The position numbers were made by a program, and so were the translations under genes. Positions 1-11,021 of a stretch of DNA of 64,000 nucleotides are shown here, in pieces (within the stretch, counting starts at the first letter, position 1; each line of letters opens with the position of its first letter). The stretch spans positions 120,135 through 184,134 of the forward strand of contig WTPW01000659.1 of NCBI GenBank assembly GCA_009809945.1, in the 5' to 3' direction. This stretch comes from Gigaspora margarita (Eukaryota > Glomeromycota > Glomeromycetes > Diversisporales > Gigasporaceae). The notes beneath the pieces were generated by a model that worked only from the letters and a program-made list of their open reading frames with translations, did no database searches and was not told the origin of the DNA.

Positions 1-619
1 GTATTTTAAAAATTTTAATAAAATTTTAATAAAATTTTAAATATTGATTTTAGCTATACCTTTTCTAAGTAAAAAATATTCTTTGAGTTTTGTTTTAGTA
101 ACTTTGTTATAAAAATTTTTTAAAATTATTAGAAAGCTTTAGTATAATCAAAGTTTAAAGTTCTTGTATTAGCATTTTTACTATTAAAATTTTTCTTTAG
201 ATTTTCTTAAATTTTATATGTTCCCGTCTATAAAAAAAACTTTACTTCTAATACAAGTCTTGATTTTTACAAATAAATCATTAAAGTTGCAATAATAAAA
301 GTTATCATCCTTTATATAAACTACAATATTGTCTTAAGAACTATAGCTTTAAAACTAAAACTAAATAAGATTACAAAGAAATTGTGATAAAATTTTTTAA
401 AAAATTTTTTCTTAAATATATCTATTTTTAGCTTATGTATAACTTAAAATTTTTTTCTTACAATATAAAAACTAATTTTGCAAAAAAGTAATCCTTATTT
501 TTAAATATAATTGTACAAAGTTTTATTTAATTATCTTGATATTTAAAAAAAGTAAATCAGAGCAGAAAAAGTGCAAAAACACAGGCAAATTTGCCTGTGT
601 TCTACTACAATCTAAGGGA
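1..619. mobile_element. Non-autonomous DNA element (649-bp TA family), copy 1, cut by window start
   Basis: This stretch is nearly the same as 30577-31190, which is the inner part of a complete 649-bp copy. Its right end carries a hairpin at about 580-600 (ACACAGGCAAATTTGCCTGT) followed by CTACAATCTAAGGGA and then TA. In the complete copy the left end is the inverted equivalent (TCTCTTAGATTGTA), so the element has terminal inverted repeats and TA flanks, as Tc1/mariner-type MITEs do. There is no transposase reading frame. The missing left end lies just outside the window. Confidence 0.75.
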
Positions 620-659
620 TAATAATCCAACTTTTAGCAAATTTACTTGATTTTAGGGA

Positions 660-722
660 TAGCAAAAACGCCTAAATTCATGCAGATCAGTTATGACCTA
701 TATGAGTGATGTCTGGGGTCCT
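660..722 (-). repeat. Terminal fragment of the AGGACCCC hAT-like MITE family
   Basis: Positions 686-722 read CAGTTATGACCTATATGAG then GATGTCTGGGGTCCT. This is the inverse of the left terminus of the three complete copies at 25511, 26409 and 27952. The rest of the element is not recognisable upstream, so only an end survives. Confidence 0.55.
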
Positions 723-754
723 GTATTTTGATCCTCTGAACAAGTTTATTTAAG

Positions 755-905
755 CAACTTAATCAATTTGAATAGTAAACTTTGGACTTTACTATATAGC
801 AACTTTTATTAATAATGGGGTAGCTTATTTTTGAATCAAAGGCATTTTTACATTTTTGGATTTAAACAAGAGAGTAGCATGTAGCTTATTTTTGAAACAT
901 ATAGT
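755..905. repeat. Dispersed repeat with GTAGCTTATTTTTG motifs, copy 1
   Basis: The segment contains TTTGGACTTTACTATATAGC and two GTAGCTTATTTTTGA motifs about 70 bp apart. The same layout recurs at 32545-32690 and 53755-53886. No coding frame is present. The family is not one I recognise. Confidence 0.5.
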
Positions 906-1672
906 ATAGTATTGTTATACAAAATAAAAATCTAATTTGTTATAAAAATATCTTTGTTATACAAATAAACATCTAACTTTTTGAAAAATTACCTGTTGGT
1001 TATACAAATTTGAATATATAACATATTAAAAATTATATAATAAGTCTATACAAAACCGGATCTCAGTATTACATATATTTTTTGGGATCCTCCCCTACTT
1101 ATTAGAAAAAATGCTATATTTTAGAAGATCTCTCTCTCTCAAATATACTGTATTACCATAAAATAACGCACACTTGCATAGTGTTTCAATCATCTGTGCG
1201 CTATTTTGAGTGCGCACATGTGCGCTATTTTGAGGTAACCTGATTTTTTATTCTGTACTGGTGCTGAAAATCTAAACCCCAATATATATATATATAGAGG
1301 AACAATTAACCTATTGTTGAACTTCTACGTAGCGATAGTAAAAAGCTGATTATTTATTTTTAAGACCTGTATACATATAAAGCATCACCTGTAGATTTAT
1401 GACCATATTTTTCTTTGTTCTTTGGCATCATTAATCAGCACTCTAAGGCCATTATAGTTCTAACTTTAAAAAGGATGTGCATAAAACATTCGTTTATTAT
1501 CAAAAATTATATTCCAGTATTAAAATCAAAAAAAATGGCTGTAACAATTTATTATCCTGCTAGGATAAGGGTAGCAATAATTGAACATTTAATAATAGTT
1601 ATTCTTGAAGCAATTAAAGCTAAAAAGAATAAATATGAAGCATTCATTGAACGATTATATAGTATTCTATAT
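906..1672. other. No gene recognised; A+T-rich with simple repeats
   Basis: A short TC repeat lies at about 1129-1140 and a TA run at about 1283-1297. Between 1167 and 1242 TGCGCTATTTTGAG occurs twice and GCGCAC-type motifs recur. A 90-codon open frame at 1415-1687 has no family I recognise, and its stop lies inside the MITE that starts at 1673, so it is at best a broken remnant. Confidence 0.5.
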
Positions 1673-1814
1673 CAATATTGTCACTAGGAGGTCACTGGAA
1701 GGCCACTGGAAAAAAATCAATAATGCTACTGGAACTTAAAGTTCTAGTGACTCTATTAATTTTCTTCTAGTGATCTTCTAATGACCTTCTAGTGATCTTC
1801 TAGTAACAATACTG
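1673..1814. mobile_element. hAT-like MITE, 142 bp, with 8-bp target duplication
   Basis: The ends are CAATATTGTCACTAGGAG on the left and, inverted, CAGTATTGTTACTAGAAG on the right. The element is flanked by a perfect 8-bp direct repeat TTCTATAT (1665-1672 and 1815-1822). An 8-bp duplication with CA(A/G)-starting ends is the hAT signature. The interior repeats TTCTAGTGATC and its complement several times. No transposase is encoded, so it would need one from elsewhere. Confidence 0.8.
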
Positions 1815-1822
1815 TTCTATAT

Positions 1823-2662
1823 ATGGTGCGCACTATTTCATGACACGCATAGGCGTTATTTTGAAACCCAGTATGCTATTTTTAGAAGATGCGATTTTTA
1901 AAATAATGCCCATGATTGTTATTTCACATAATATGATAACATTATTTATGGATGCTACCTTACTAGCAGATTGTACAATAAATTCTGATTATAGCTATGT
2001 ATCACATTTGTTTAAACAATTTTGCAATAATTGTCTAGAAGAAAAAAATAGCACAATATATATTTCACTAACTTAATGATGAAGTTAGCTCTTATAATAA
2101 ATCTGGACAAGGTTGTGCTCTTCTTCAAGAGTATTGTTTATATTTAAAAGAACTTTTATTCTTTGCATAGTTACAAACCTAATAATTCAAGTTTACAAAA
2201 AAATTTCCAATCTGGTAAAATTTGTAATATAGATGCTTTAGCATCATTTGAACTATTGAATACATTAATTACTTTGTTTTGTACTAGTAGTATTGCAGGA
2301 GCATTGCTCTTGAGTTTTCTTGTGATATCAAATAAGTTAAAAACAACTTTTGAAAATAAAATAAATATTTTAAAATTACTTTTTCCTTAATATATATTTT
2401 TTGGCTATAGGCCAAGTACTGATTTAATAGCTTTCTTACTAATAATTCAAAGCATGAATGCAATACATTAGGACATTGCTAGCCACAATCAAAAAAACTA
2501 TTATGCATATTCCATGTTTTTTAGGCATTCTAGTGCTAATTGCATGATACAAAGTATAATATAGATAAAATCCATAAAATATCTATAATGAACTTTATAA
2601 AAAATATATTTATATACTAATAAAAATCAAAATAATAAATAGTTATAATAAATTAAAGGAAA
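1823..2662. other. No gene recognised
   Basis: Two open frames of 75-78 codons (1840-2076 and 2163-2390) are A+T-rich and match no family I know. Neither has neighbours suggesting an exon. I treat this stretch as non-coding or very old repeat. Confidence 0.4.
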
Positions 2663-2882
2663 AATGTATTTGTTGCACCCTGCAACACGCCTTTTTTGTT
2701 ACAGGTATATTTATAACTCAAAATTTTACTAAGATAACACCTACTGCACTTCTAACAAAAAATGATCCTCTCGCAATTCTGTATTAATTTTAACTCTAAC
2801 TTTAACTTAATTTTACTTTAACATTAATAAGGCCTTAAGGTGTTATGGGCTAGTAACGCATTGCAGGTGTGACAAATACATT
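2663..2882. mobile_element. MITE-like element, about 220 bp
   Basis: The left end reads AATGTATTTGTTGCACCCTG. The inverse of the right end reads AATGTATTTGTCACACCTGC, giving imperfect inverted termini of about 30 bp. The interior has TAACTTTAACTCTAAC-like motifs. The flanks are too A+T-rich to call a target duplication. Confidence 0.5.
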
Positions 2883-3517
2883 TTTTTTAAATTAAAAATC
2901 AAATATTATCATTTAGATTCAAATTACAAAGACACTTCAAGTTATTCTGAAGCTAATAGCATTTTTGAGCAATATTGTTATGTTCAGAACTTTTTATATA
3001 GGTCAATAATACTAATAACTACATAGAATATAGTTTTAGACTATTAAAAAATATATTTACTCAATATAACGGTGTTCAGATATTTTAGTTGTTATTACAA
3101 GTATGAAATATTACTATGAGCATCAATTACTTGAAACACTCTTATTCTAGTCATATTTGAATTGTTAAAAGATTTTTGTGCTCTGGTTAAGAGGCAATTA
3201 ATACTAAAAACATTTGACAAAGTAAAATAAGTATGAAATTTTTGGTTCCAAGTCAAAAAAAGTACTGCTTTATTTTATACTATTAATATAAAACTCTAAT
3301 ATGTACATGCTTTATTGAATTGTTAGAAGCACTATATAAATATCAAGATGCAGTTACTACAAAATATCAAATTGGATCTCTAAATTTTTTCTTATCTTTG
3401 ATCATATTTACTAATTTGATTTTTTTTGTTTATTTTGACACATTCCAAAAATATAGTTACACAATATGCAATATGTGTCAGCTAGTTGACACCAATAAAA
3501 TTTAAAGTATATGATTT
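2883..3517. other. No gene recognised; A+T-rich spacer
   Basis: The only open frame (3320-3505) is 61 codons and of low complexity. No repeat recurring elsewhere in the window was recognised here. Confidence 0.4.
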
Positions 3518-3532
3518 AAAATATGTGAAAGA

Positions 3533-4887
3533 GGGTGTGGCGACTTAGAGAAGTTGGTAAGTTATCGCACCCCAAGCAGCAGGTCTAGGGTTCAAATCCC
3601 ACTAGTGACATTTGGAATATAGGTCTGTGTTACGGTAGCCATTTCTCCTCGTAGGTCCCTTGGTACACCATCTTGAATAGGAGCCATCAGGCGCATATAA
3701 AATCCAAGGATCGGAAAGTGAATACCCGTTTGGAAGTCCCAAGTGAGGAAGTAGCAAAGATCTTTGACAGTGCTAACCATAATTGAAATATCAGAAACTA
3801 GAGTCAGAGAACTGGATGACAAGACCCTCGAGGAGGGGGTCCACCAACCTGGCCACCAGAGTTACACCAGAGGAAAAGGACATGTGTTTCAGTAGCATGT
3901 ACCAAGAGAAGGGAGTCTATTCGGTACCTAAAGCTAGGCTGACTGACCCTTCCGGGCTAACTGGTTTAGAAGTTTGAAATATCGAGAAAGGACCAATAGG
4001 AAGATTGTAGTGGGTATCAGGATTGGAGTGAACCTCATAAGGGCAATACAGAACTCACCAGCCAATAAGAAGTAGAAGCATGGAGGCGTGTACGTGTCAA
4101 GGCCTAATGGGCTCTAGGCGTACCCATATGGGAGTTCTTGGATATTAAGGAAGGCCGGGACCACCAATATAGGATAGGCAGATATAAGTGCATGTAGAGT
4201 ACATCATAGTTCGCCAGATCCTCATAATGCCATCCAACTATACCTGATAACTGGAAGCATTTGCAAAACATGCCCGGTCACTTGTCACCATAGCGGGAAG
4301 TACAGTTATTTACATATTAATGAATTCAGAACACTAAATTCAAGGCCCCGAAGATGCAAGAAAATCGGCTAGTTGCAGCAGTATGCAGGCTTGAGGTACT
4401 TACCCAATATGGTAGAGGCAGCTGCATGGCTTGAGATACGAACTCCTGAGAAGTACGGCAGTAGGGGACTTAGGTATACCAATTTGGAAGCATAAAGCGC
4501 CTACCTGGCAACTAACACCAAATTGGAAGTGATGATACTAGGTAGTGTGGGTAAAGTGGCGGACATGTAAATACCAATTGTTGGTTGGAAAAAGGGACGT
4601 AAAAATCCAGATCAGCCATATATATGGGAATATGGAAGGTTCTGGTAGGTTTAGGTCATAGTTAAATTAGTCCAAGTCTTAGAGCTCAAGTAGATAGTAT
4701 ATAAAAGATTGTATAGCAATGTTGTAATGATCAATATATATTCAATAAAGACCAGAGGCATGACCTCACCTTAAAAAAAAAAAATAAAAATAAAAAAAAA
4801 TAAAAATATATATTTAATTTAAGAAGTTTAATATGCTTCGCACTCCTACGTTGTGCTTGTATATCGCACCCTAATTTGATTAGTTAN

Positions 4888-4928
<41 letters not shown>
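3533..4928 (+). mobile_element. tRNA-derived SINE, full length, with 3' extension and target duplication
   Basis: The head is tRNA-like. An A-box-like stretch lies at 3538-3557 and the B box GGTTCAAATCC at 3589-3599, so RNA polymerase III transcription from an internal promoter is expected. The body to about 4050 is shared with the copies at 6679-7653, 21444-22420 and 57972-58376; after about 4050 the sequence differs from theirs. At 4745-4775 it reads CAATAAAGACCAGAGGCATG then an A-rich tail. A further unique segment (about 4813-4886) and a second poly(A) follow, with an N at 4887. The direct repeat TATGTGAAAGA (left copy 3522-3532, right copy 4930-4940) flanks the whole, so both tails were inserted together. 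An open frame at 3783-3977 is kept in other copies. Confidence 0.8.
4813..4886 (+). other. Candidate 3'-transduced segment between two poly(A) tails of the SINE
   Basis: This non-A-rich piece (ATGCTTCGCACTCCTACG within it) lies between the first A-rich tail and the terminal poly(A) tract. It is inside the target duplication that bounds the SINE at 3533. It is absent from the other SINE copies in the window. The simplest reading is that transcription passed the first tail at the source locus and carried flanking DNA along. Confidence 0.45.
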
Positions 4929-4932
<4 letters not shown>

Positions 4933-5040
4933 GTGAAAGAAATCAAAACTATTTATTACAAGATTAGATCTTTCATTTTTTGTTCTTTAATTTTTGCTTT
5001 TTATTTAAATTAAAATATCTATAATAACCGGTTATACAAC

Positions 5041-6118
5041 TTACTAACAGTTATCCAATTTGTTATATGTAAATTTCATCTATATGAAATTTTAAATAAT
5101 TATATATAAAATTACTATAAACTTTGAAGCAATGATGTTTCTCAACCTATATATTAATTTAAAATTAAATTTCGCGATTACATAGAGCAAAAGGAGGCGC
5201 ATAAAAAAACCTTTTTTGTCAAGCCACAGTTCTGCCGTTTTTGCACAAAACAAAAATGTAACTTCACCAAAACCCAATATTTTTTGATTTTAAAATGAGA
5301 AGCATATGTAAAATCATGCTCTGAACAATTTTATTTAGTCGACAGAAGTGGGTTACCTTGTAAGAAAAATGGGTTATCTATGTACTAAAGTTAAATTTAT
5401 CGTTTTTCATTATTGAACTTTTTTTTCTTATTAGATAACCTACTTTGGGCTCTTAAGCAAAGTTGTTCAGCACGTAATTTTACATTATATTTGAGGTTGA
5501 AATGTGCTTTTTGAATGTTTTCTAAGTAAAAATGTGGTTAAAGTTAGAAAAAAAAATTTTTTCTAAAAAAATTTTTTAGAAAAAAATTTTTTTTTCTAAC
5601 TTTAACCCTATTTTTCACTTAGAAAACGTCCAAAAAGTGCGTTTTAACCTCAAATATAATGTAAAATTACATGCCGAACAACTTTGTTTAAGAGCCCAAA
5701 GTAGGTTACCTAATAAAGAAAAAAAGTTCAATAATGAAAAATGATAAATTTAACTTTAGAACATAGATAACTCATTTTTCTTACAAGGTAACCCACTTCT
5801 GTCAACTAAGTAAAGTTGTTCAGAGCATGATTTTACATATGTTCTCATCTTAAAATCAAAAAATATTAGGTTTTGGTGAAGTTACATTTTTGTTTTGTGC
5901 AAAAACGGCAGAACTGTAGCTTGGCAGGAAAGGTTTTTTTATGCGCCTCCTTTTGCTCTATGTAATCACGAAATTTAATTTTAAATTAATATGTAGGTTG
6001 AGAAACATCATTGCTTCAAAGTTTATAGTAATTTTATATATAATTTTTTAAAATTTTCATATAGATGAAATTTACACTTAAAATTGTATAACAAATCGGA
6101 TAACTGCTAATATATAAG
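5041..6118. mobile_element. Large foldback element (about 1.08-kb inverted repeat), family F1 copy 1
   Basis: The two halves are near mirror complements around a centre at about 5575-5580. The outer ends are AACAGTTATCCAATTTGTTA on the left and, inverted, AGCAGTTATCCGATTTGTTA on the right. The interior repeats AGTGGGTTACCTTGTAAGAA and CAAAGTTGTTCAG in mirror positions. A diverged second copy lies at 31500-32510. Open frames here (for example 5092-5277) are by-products of the palindrome. No transposase is present. Confidence 0.75.
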
Positions 6119-6661
6119 TATTTTTAATTTTTTTTATATTCTTCTTCAGAATCGTAATGAGATTGTTACATAATTGTTGGTCAGTCTTTTTTTGTTTATT
6201 TAGGTTTTTGATTTTTTTTATATTTGTATTTAGTTCTTGTGTACTAACTTTTGCACTTTCTCTATTTTGTTCATAAAATGGTTCGAATTTTGGTACTTCT
6301 TTTCATTGTTGTGGCTTGTGATACTATTAGTTAGTCTTTGTTACTAGATTGTTGTAATGTTGTTAATGGGTTTTTGTCACTAAAATTGTGATATCATTAG
6401 TCAGTCTTTTGTGTTGGGCTTGTAGTATCACTAGTAGTATCTTTTTTTGAATATTTGTTTAGTTCTTAGTACTATGATTATTAAATTTTTAATAAAATCA
6501 GATTAATCATTAATATTATTGCAGTTAAAATAATTGTAATCTCTATAATTAATTTTTTTATGATTAATTATCATGATTGCAATTATGATTGCAAAACTAT
6601 TTAATTAAGCAATATTCTATTTATTTAAAAATTTTTCGAAATATTTTGAAATTGTGATATA
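6119..6661. other. No gene recognised; T-rich spacer with a weak repeat
   Basis: A phrase like GTGATATCATTAGTCAGTCT occurs in two forms near 6318 and 6389. Otherwise nothing recognisable is present. Confidence 0.35.
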
Positions 6662-6678
6662 TATATGATATATTTATT

Positions 6679-7653
6679 TTTATTTATTTTTTTTTTATGT
6701 CAAAGTTACCACTATGGGAAAAGGCTTTTATTCAAGTAAGTCAGATCACGGGCGCCTCTAGGGGCACTCTGACATTTGTTACATAGATGAAAGTACAACA
6801 AGCCACACATACAACTTTTGGTTGTAATCTACCCAAAGTTCTACACTAGTTGCCATACCTGCAACCCAACTAGGGGATTATCTATTTAAATCCTCTGATC
6901 TATGCTTCTCCTGCCAAATCCTCTTTGTATCACTGGTACAGTCCTCCGTTACATAAGTCAGTCAAGGCCAGTTCCGGATGCTTGCAGAATTCTTTTAGAA
7001 CTAGTTTATTCTTGCGGCATACTTGGTAGAGCAGTTCCTGTCCCATACAGGTATTACCTATGCTTCGGTAACTTATACTATAGCTTTACTTATATACTTG
7101 CAGTCAGAACTAACTATTAAACCGCTACTATTACCTACTTCTGCCCTTATGAGGTTCACTCCAATCCCAATACCTACCACAACCTTCCTATCGGTCCTTT
7201 TTCAGTATTCCCAAACTTTTAAACTAGTTAGCCCAGAAAAATCAGTTGGCCCAGCTTTAAGTGCTGAATAGACTTCCTCCTTTTGGTACATATTGCTGAA
7301 ACACATGTCCTTTTTCTCTGGTGCAACTCCGGTGAGCAGGTTGGTAGACTCTTCCTCAAGAATCTTGTTGTCCAGTTCTCCGGCTCCAGTTTTCGATATT
7401 CCAATTATGGTTAGCACTATCAAAGATCTTTGCTACTTCCTTATTCAGGACTTCCAAATGGGTATCCATTTTTTGATCTTTGGATTTTTGTGCGCCTGGT
7501 GGCTTCCATTCAAGATAGTGTATCAAGGACCTACAAAGAAAAATGGTTACTATAACACAAATCTATTTTTCAAAGTATCACTAGTAGAATTTGAACCCTA
7601 GACCTGCCGCTTGGGGGTGACAACTTACCAACTTTTCTAAGTCACCACACCCC
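6679..7653 (-). mobile_element. tRNA-derived SINE, 975 bp, with 17-bp target duplication
   Basis: The tRNA-like head is at the right end (complement of about 7580-7653) and contains a B-box relative (GGTTCAAATTC). The T-rich left end is the A-rich tail in antisense, after AATAAAAGCC. A 17-bp direct repeat TATATGATATATTTATT flanks it exactly (6662-6678 and 7654-7670), as expected from LINE-driven target-primed insertion. Its 3' half matches the copy at 21444 but not the one at 3533, so the family has at least two tail types. Confidence 0.88.
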
Positions 7654-7762
7654 TATATGATATATTTATTAGACAAGAATATGCCAGTTTATTAGTATAA
7701 AATATTTTATAAAATATTTTACAGTTACTATGCTATATACAAATCAAACTTCTAATGTATTA

Positions 7763-7936
7763 CAGTCAACTCCCACAATAGTCACATGCCAAAATTAGCA
7801 TTTTATGGGCCTATTGCGAAATTGTGACTAAAGCAAGAAAGAATTCATATAGTTTGTATGATCAGATAAATAAAGTTATGGTGACTATAGCGCAATTGTG
7901 ACTATAGCGAGATGTGACTATTGCGGGAGTTGACTG
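7763..7936. mobile_element. pogo/Tigger-like MITE, 174 bp
   Basis: The left end is CAGTCAACTCCCACAATAGT and the right end inverted is CAGTCAACTCCCGCAATAGT. TA flanks both sides (7761-7762 and 7937-7938). CAGTYRACTCYC-type termini with a TA target are characteristic of pogo-like Tc1/mariner elements. The interior repeats GTGACTATAGCG in degenerate form. No coding capacity. Confidence 0.85.
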
Positions 7937-7938
7937 TA

Positions 7939-9600
7939 TGCCTAAAATTAAACTACTATACTTTTCTAACTACTATACTATTTCTAAATATATTCTGTTC
8001 TAACTAATATACTAGTTCAGTTCTACTACCATATCATGTTTATAACTACTGTATAAAAAAAAAGAATAGTATATACAGTTAAATACTATAATACTACTTG
8101 TTATTACTGTATACAAGCAAAACAATTCAAATAAATGTGTATATTAATTGAAACATGGCAAAACCTGTTCTGTAAATCTAAATTGTACAATGATATCAAG
8201 TTAAAGTACTCATAGTTAATATTTTAAACTCTAAAAGTATTATAATAAAAATATGTAAGCTCTATATACTGAGTTAGCCTTTAAGATTCTTTTAACAATA
8301 GATTCTAACTATATAGTACATACCTATAGTTTGAAAAATTGGTTGACCCCACAAACAATTGGTTGAATATAAGTAGTATATAATAAAATGATGTGCGTCA
8401 GTTAATTTAACCTTAATTTTGGGATCAGATTATATCAAAATTAGAGTTCTTTTTCTAAAATTATATTGAAATTATAGTCCTAAAAATAAAATCAGTGGAT
8501 ATGTATCTAATGATCATGCTTTATTTGCATATATCACATGTGATAAGCACTTTGTAGTTTAATTTTTTGAATATAATACTTTCAAAAATTTTTAACTTTA
8601 TATTTAAATAATTGCAATTAAGGAATTATAGCAGAATATCATTTTATGCATTATATATCCTATATGAATAATAATCAATTAAATACAAATTAGGCAACTA
8701 TTAAAATTGGTATAAATACAATTCAAGCAAATACAAAAAGGGATCAAATTACAACTACTATGAATATTGATCAAATTACAACCAAAATGAGTATGAATCA
8801 AATTATAACTAGTATAAGCATGGACCAAATTACAACAAATATATAAATATTTATATTTTTTAAGTATTCTATATAATTATTAATATATTAAACTAAATCT
8901 AAACTAAGGGAATTCTTTTTTGTATTTAAACAAGAAATAATCCAGAATTTTTTGAAACATTTTTTAAAACAATTAAGAAAACTATAAAAAGCATGGTTTA
9001 TAGCTTTAAGCTACTCTTGAAAAGCTTGCTAAAATATATAATGCTACAAAAGCTAAATCTATCCTAGTATTAACATTCTTTCTCTATAACATGAATTATA
9101 ATACTAATTCACATGTATATATAAGGAGTAGTGCCAAAATCTGTGTACAAGAGTAGGGCACAAAAGGGAGTTCTGGAGCAAAAAAATCAGCAATATATTC
9201 AGAAGAGCTTTTTAACTCCTCTTTTAATCTCTTTTAGTATATTTTTAATCACTATTAAATTCATATTTTAAACAACCTATAGCTTGAATTTAGCTATAAA
9301 TATTCTTTTTAATATTAAAATAGGTATTTGTAGTTCAAAAATGAATACATCTTCTATAGCCTTTTTGGTTTAATTTAATATGTAAATAAGATATCAAAAA
9401 AAGTATACTATTTTGCTTGCCTTGCAATAGCCAAAAAATACTAAAGATATAAAGTGTTTGAGTGTATTTTTTAGATATTATTACAAGCTTAAAATATATA
9501 CCAATTTTAATAATATCCTAGAATAAATTCTAAAATTGATTTATTACTAGCTAGTATAAGCTAAATCTAACCTCTTTGAGATTAGATTTAGCTAGCAATA
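7939..9600. other. No gene recognised; A+T-rich spacer
   Basis: No open frame of note is present. The stretch holds the short tandem repeat at 8741-8844 and otherwise unremarkable A+T-rich DNA. GTAGTGCCAAAATCTG and similar fragments near 9130 do not recur clearly. Confidence 0.4.
8741..8844 (+). repeat. Tandem repeat, about 27-bp unit, four copies
   Basis: GATCAAATTACAACTACTAT is followed by three degenerate repeats (GATCAAATTACAACCAAAAT, GAATCAAATTATAACTAGTA and GACCAAATTACAAC) at roughly 27-bp spacing. No function can be read from it. Confidence 0.7.
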
Positions 9601-10765
9601 GTACTCCTATAGGTTATAAATTAGATTTAGGTTTTTATCAAATTACAGTTGACTCTCTCAGAACCAGTAGGCACAGTGAACTGATTTAGCACCAGTTTAG
9701 AGAGGTTATCAGATTTGCGAATATCACATGACATGCCATCATGAATTGACCAATCAAATTGCAGAATCGAATGTGCATTTATATATATACTGGTTTATTT
9801 AGATATAATTTAGTAATCAAGAGTTGTCGCAATTATATAAATGCCCGATTGATCCGATTGAACAGCACATTAATTATAAAAATATATTTAAAAAATGGAT
9901 AATTTTAAGTCACAAGAGATCCTTCATGTGTGATCAGTCAGAAAGATAAATTTTTTTGTCTTTTATATCCGTCATTTAAATTTGAAATGCACATTTATTT
10001 GGATGTATGAAGCTTCATGATCTTAACAAACCTGCCAAATTATATTATTCTTCCATCTTTAAATTACAATTTCTGTAAATAAAAAATATGTTATTAGTGG
10101 GTATATAAAGCCAGAATATCATCTTCATTTAGTGATTATATTTTACTTCATGTTCACTAGAGCGTTGAAAAATCAGTTACTCATCTCTCTATAAATAATA
10201 AATTATTAGCTTAAGAAATTTTACATATCTGTTATTGCATACAAAACTGTCGACTACGTATAAAATTTTACAACGAAATCTTGGGTAATTTTATGCGATT
10301 TGATTGGATACATTGCACGTGAAAAATTGGAAACATAGACATAAGGGCAATCGGATATCAGAAATGACAGGTTATCAGATATTAAATATGGAACAGGTAT
10401 AGTAGATCAATTTTTAACCGATTATGACAGGTTATCAGTTTTGACAAGATCGGTTTTGAGAGGATCAACTGTACTATATAATTGCTAAAGAATGAGTTCT
10501 TATATGCTAACTTTTTTTAATAAATATGAATCTATTCTATAACCATTTCAAGCTTATAAATCTAGAGCAAAAAACAGCTAGATATAGTAGACTTATAGGT
10601 TAGAGATTAGATTTAACTTTTTATCAAATTAATATTCTAAAAGCTAAAGAATTAGTTCTTATATGCAAATCTTTTTTTATAGATCTGAATTTATTCTATA
10701 GCTGTTGCAAGTTTACAAATCTAGAACAAAAAATAATACTAGTGATTGGACCTATATGTTAGAGA
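9601..10765. repeat. Two tandem units of about 160 bp, the first split by a pogo-like element
   Basis: The phrase TTAGATTTA...TTTTTATCAAATTA begins unit 1 (about 9610-9645) and unit 2 (about 10600-10632). After the inserted element, unit 1 continues at 10472 with AAAGAATGAGTTCTTATATG; unit 2 has AAAGAATTAGTTCTTATATG. Unit 2 is therefore an empty-site control for the insertion at 9646. Confidence 0.7.
9646..10471. mobile_element. pogo-like non-autonomous element, 826 bp, TA target
   Basis: The left end is CAGTTGACTCTCTCAGAACC and the right end inverted is CAGTTGATCCTCTCAAAACC. TA sits at both edges (9644-9645 and 10472-10473). The inner copies of GGTTATCAGAT and GACAGGTTATCAG near the ends suggest repeated transposase-binding sites. 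No transposase frame exists. The uninterrupted second tandem unit at about 10630 confirms the insertion point. Confidence 0.85.
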
Positions 10766-10950
10766 TTAGACTTAGAAGTTAGACCTAAGGATTATAGATT
10801 GCACTATAGTGCTATAGCACCAAAATGCTATAGTGCTACAATAATATTCCTTTATAATAATAGTAAAATTATAAATATATAAATTATTATTAAATATAAA
10901 TATAAGAAAAATTATATATAAATTTTATAATATAAATAAAAAATTTAAAA
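10766..10950. other. Spacer with short inverted repeat
   Basis: GCACTATAGTGCTATAGCAC and its inverse ATGCTATAGTGC lie at about 10800-10840. The remainder is A+T-rich. Confidence 0.4.
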
Positions 10951-11021
10951 ATATTCTTATAGATTATCAGAAAGAGAATAACATTGAAGAGGTGCACAAT
11001 TAGGAGGTCTTAGACAAGGGT

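Noticed and set aside
3539-3605. A tRNA gene
   Set aside because: The A- and B-box-like sequences belong to the head of a 1.2-kb repeated element with poly(A) and target duplications. The acceptor stem does not close, so it is a SINE head.
5092-5277. A 61-codon gene on the minus strand
   Set aside because: It lies in one arm of the foldback at 5041-6118 and has no independent support.
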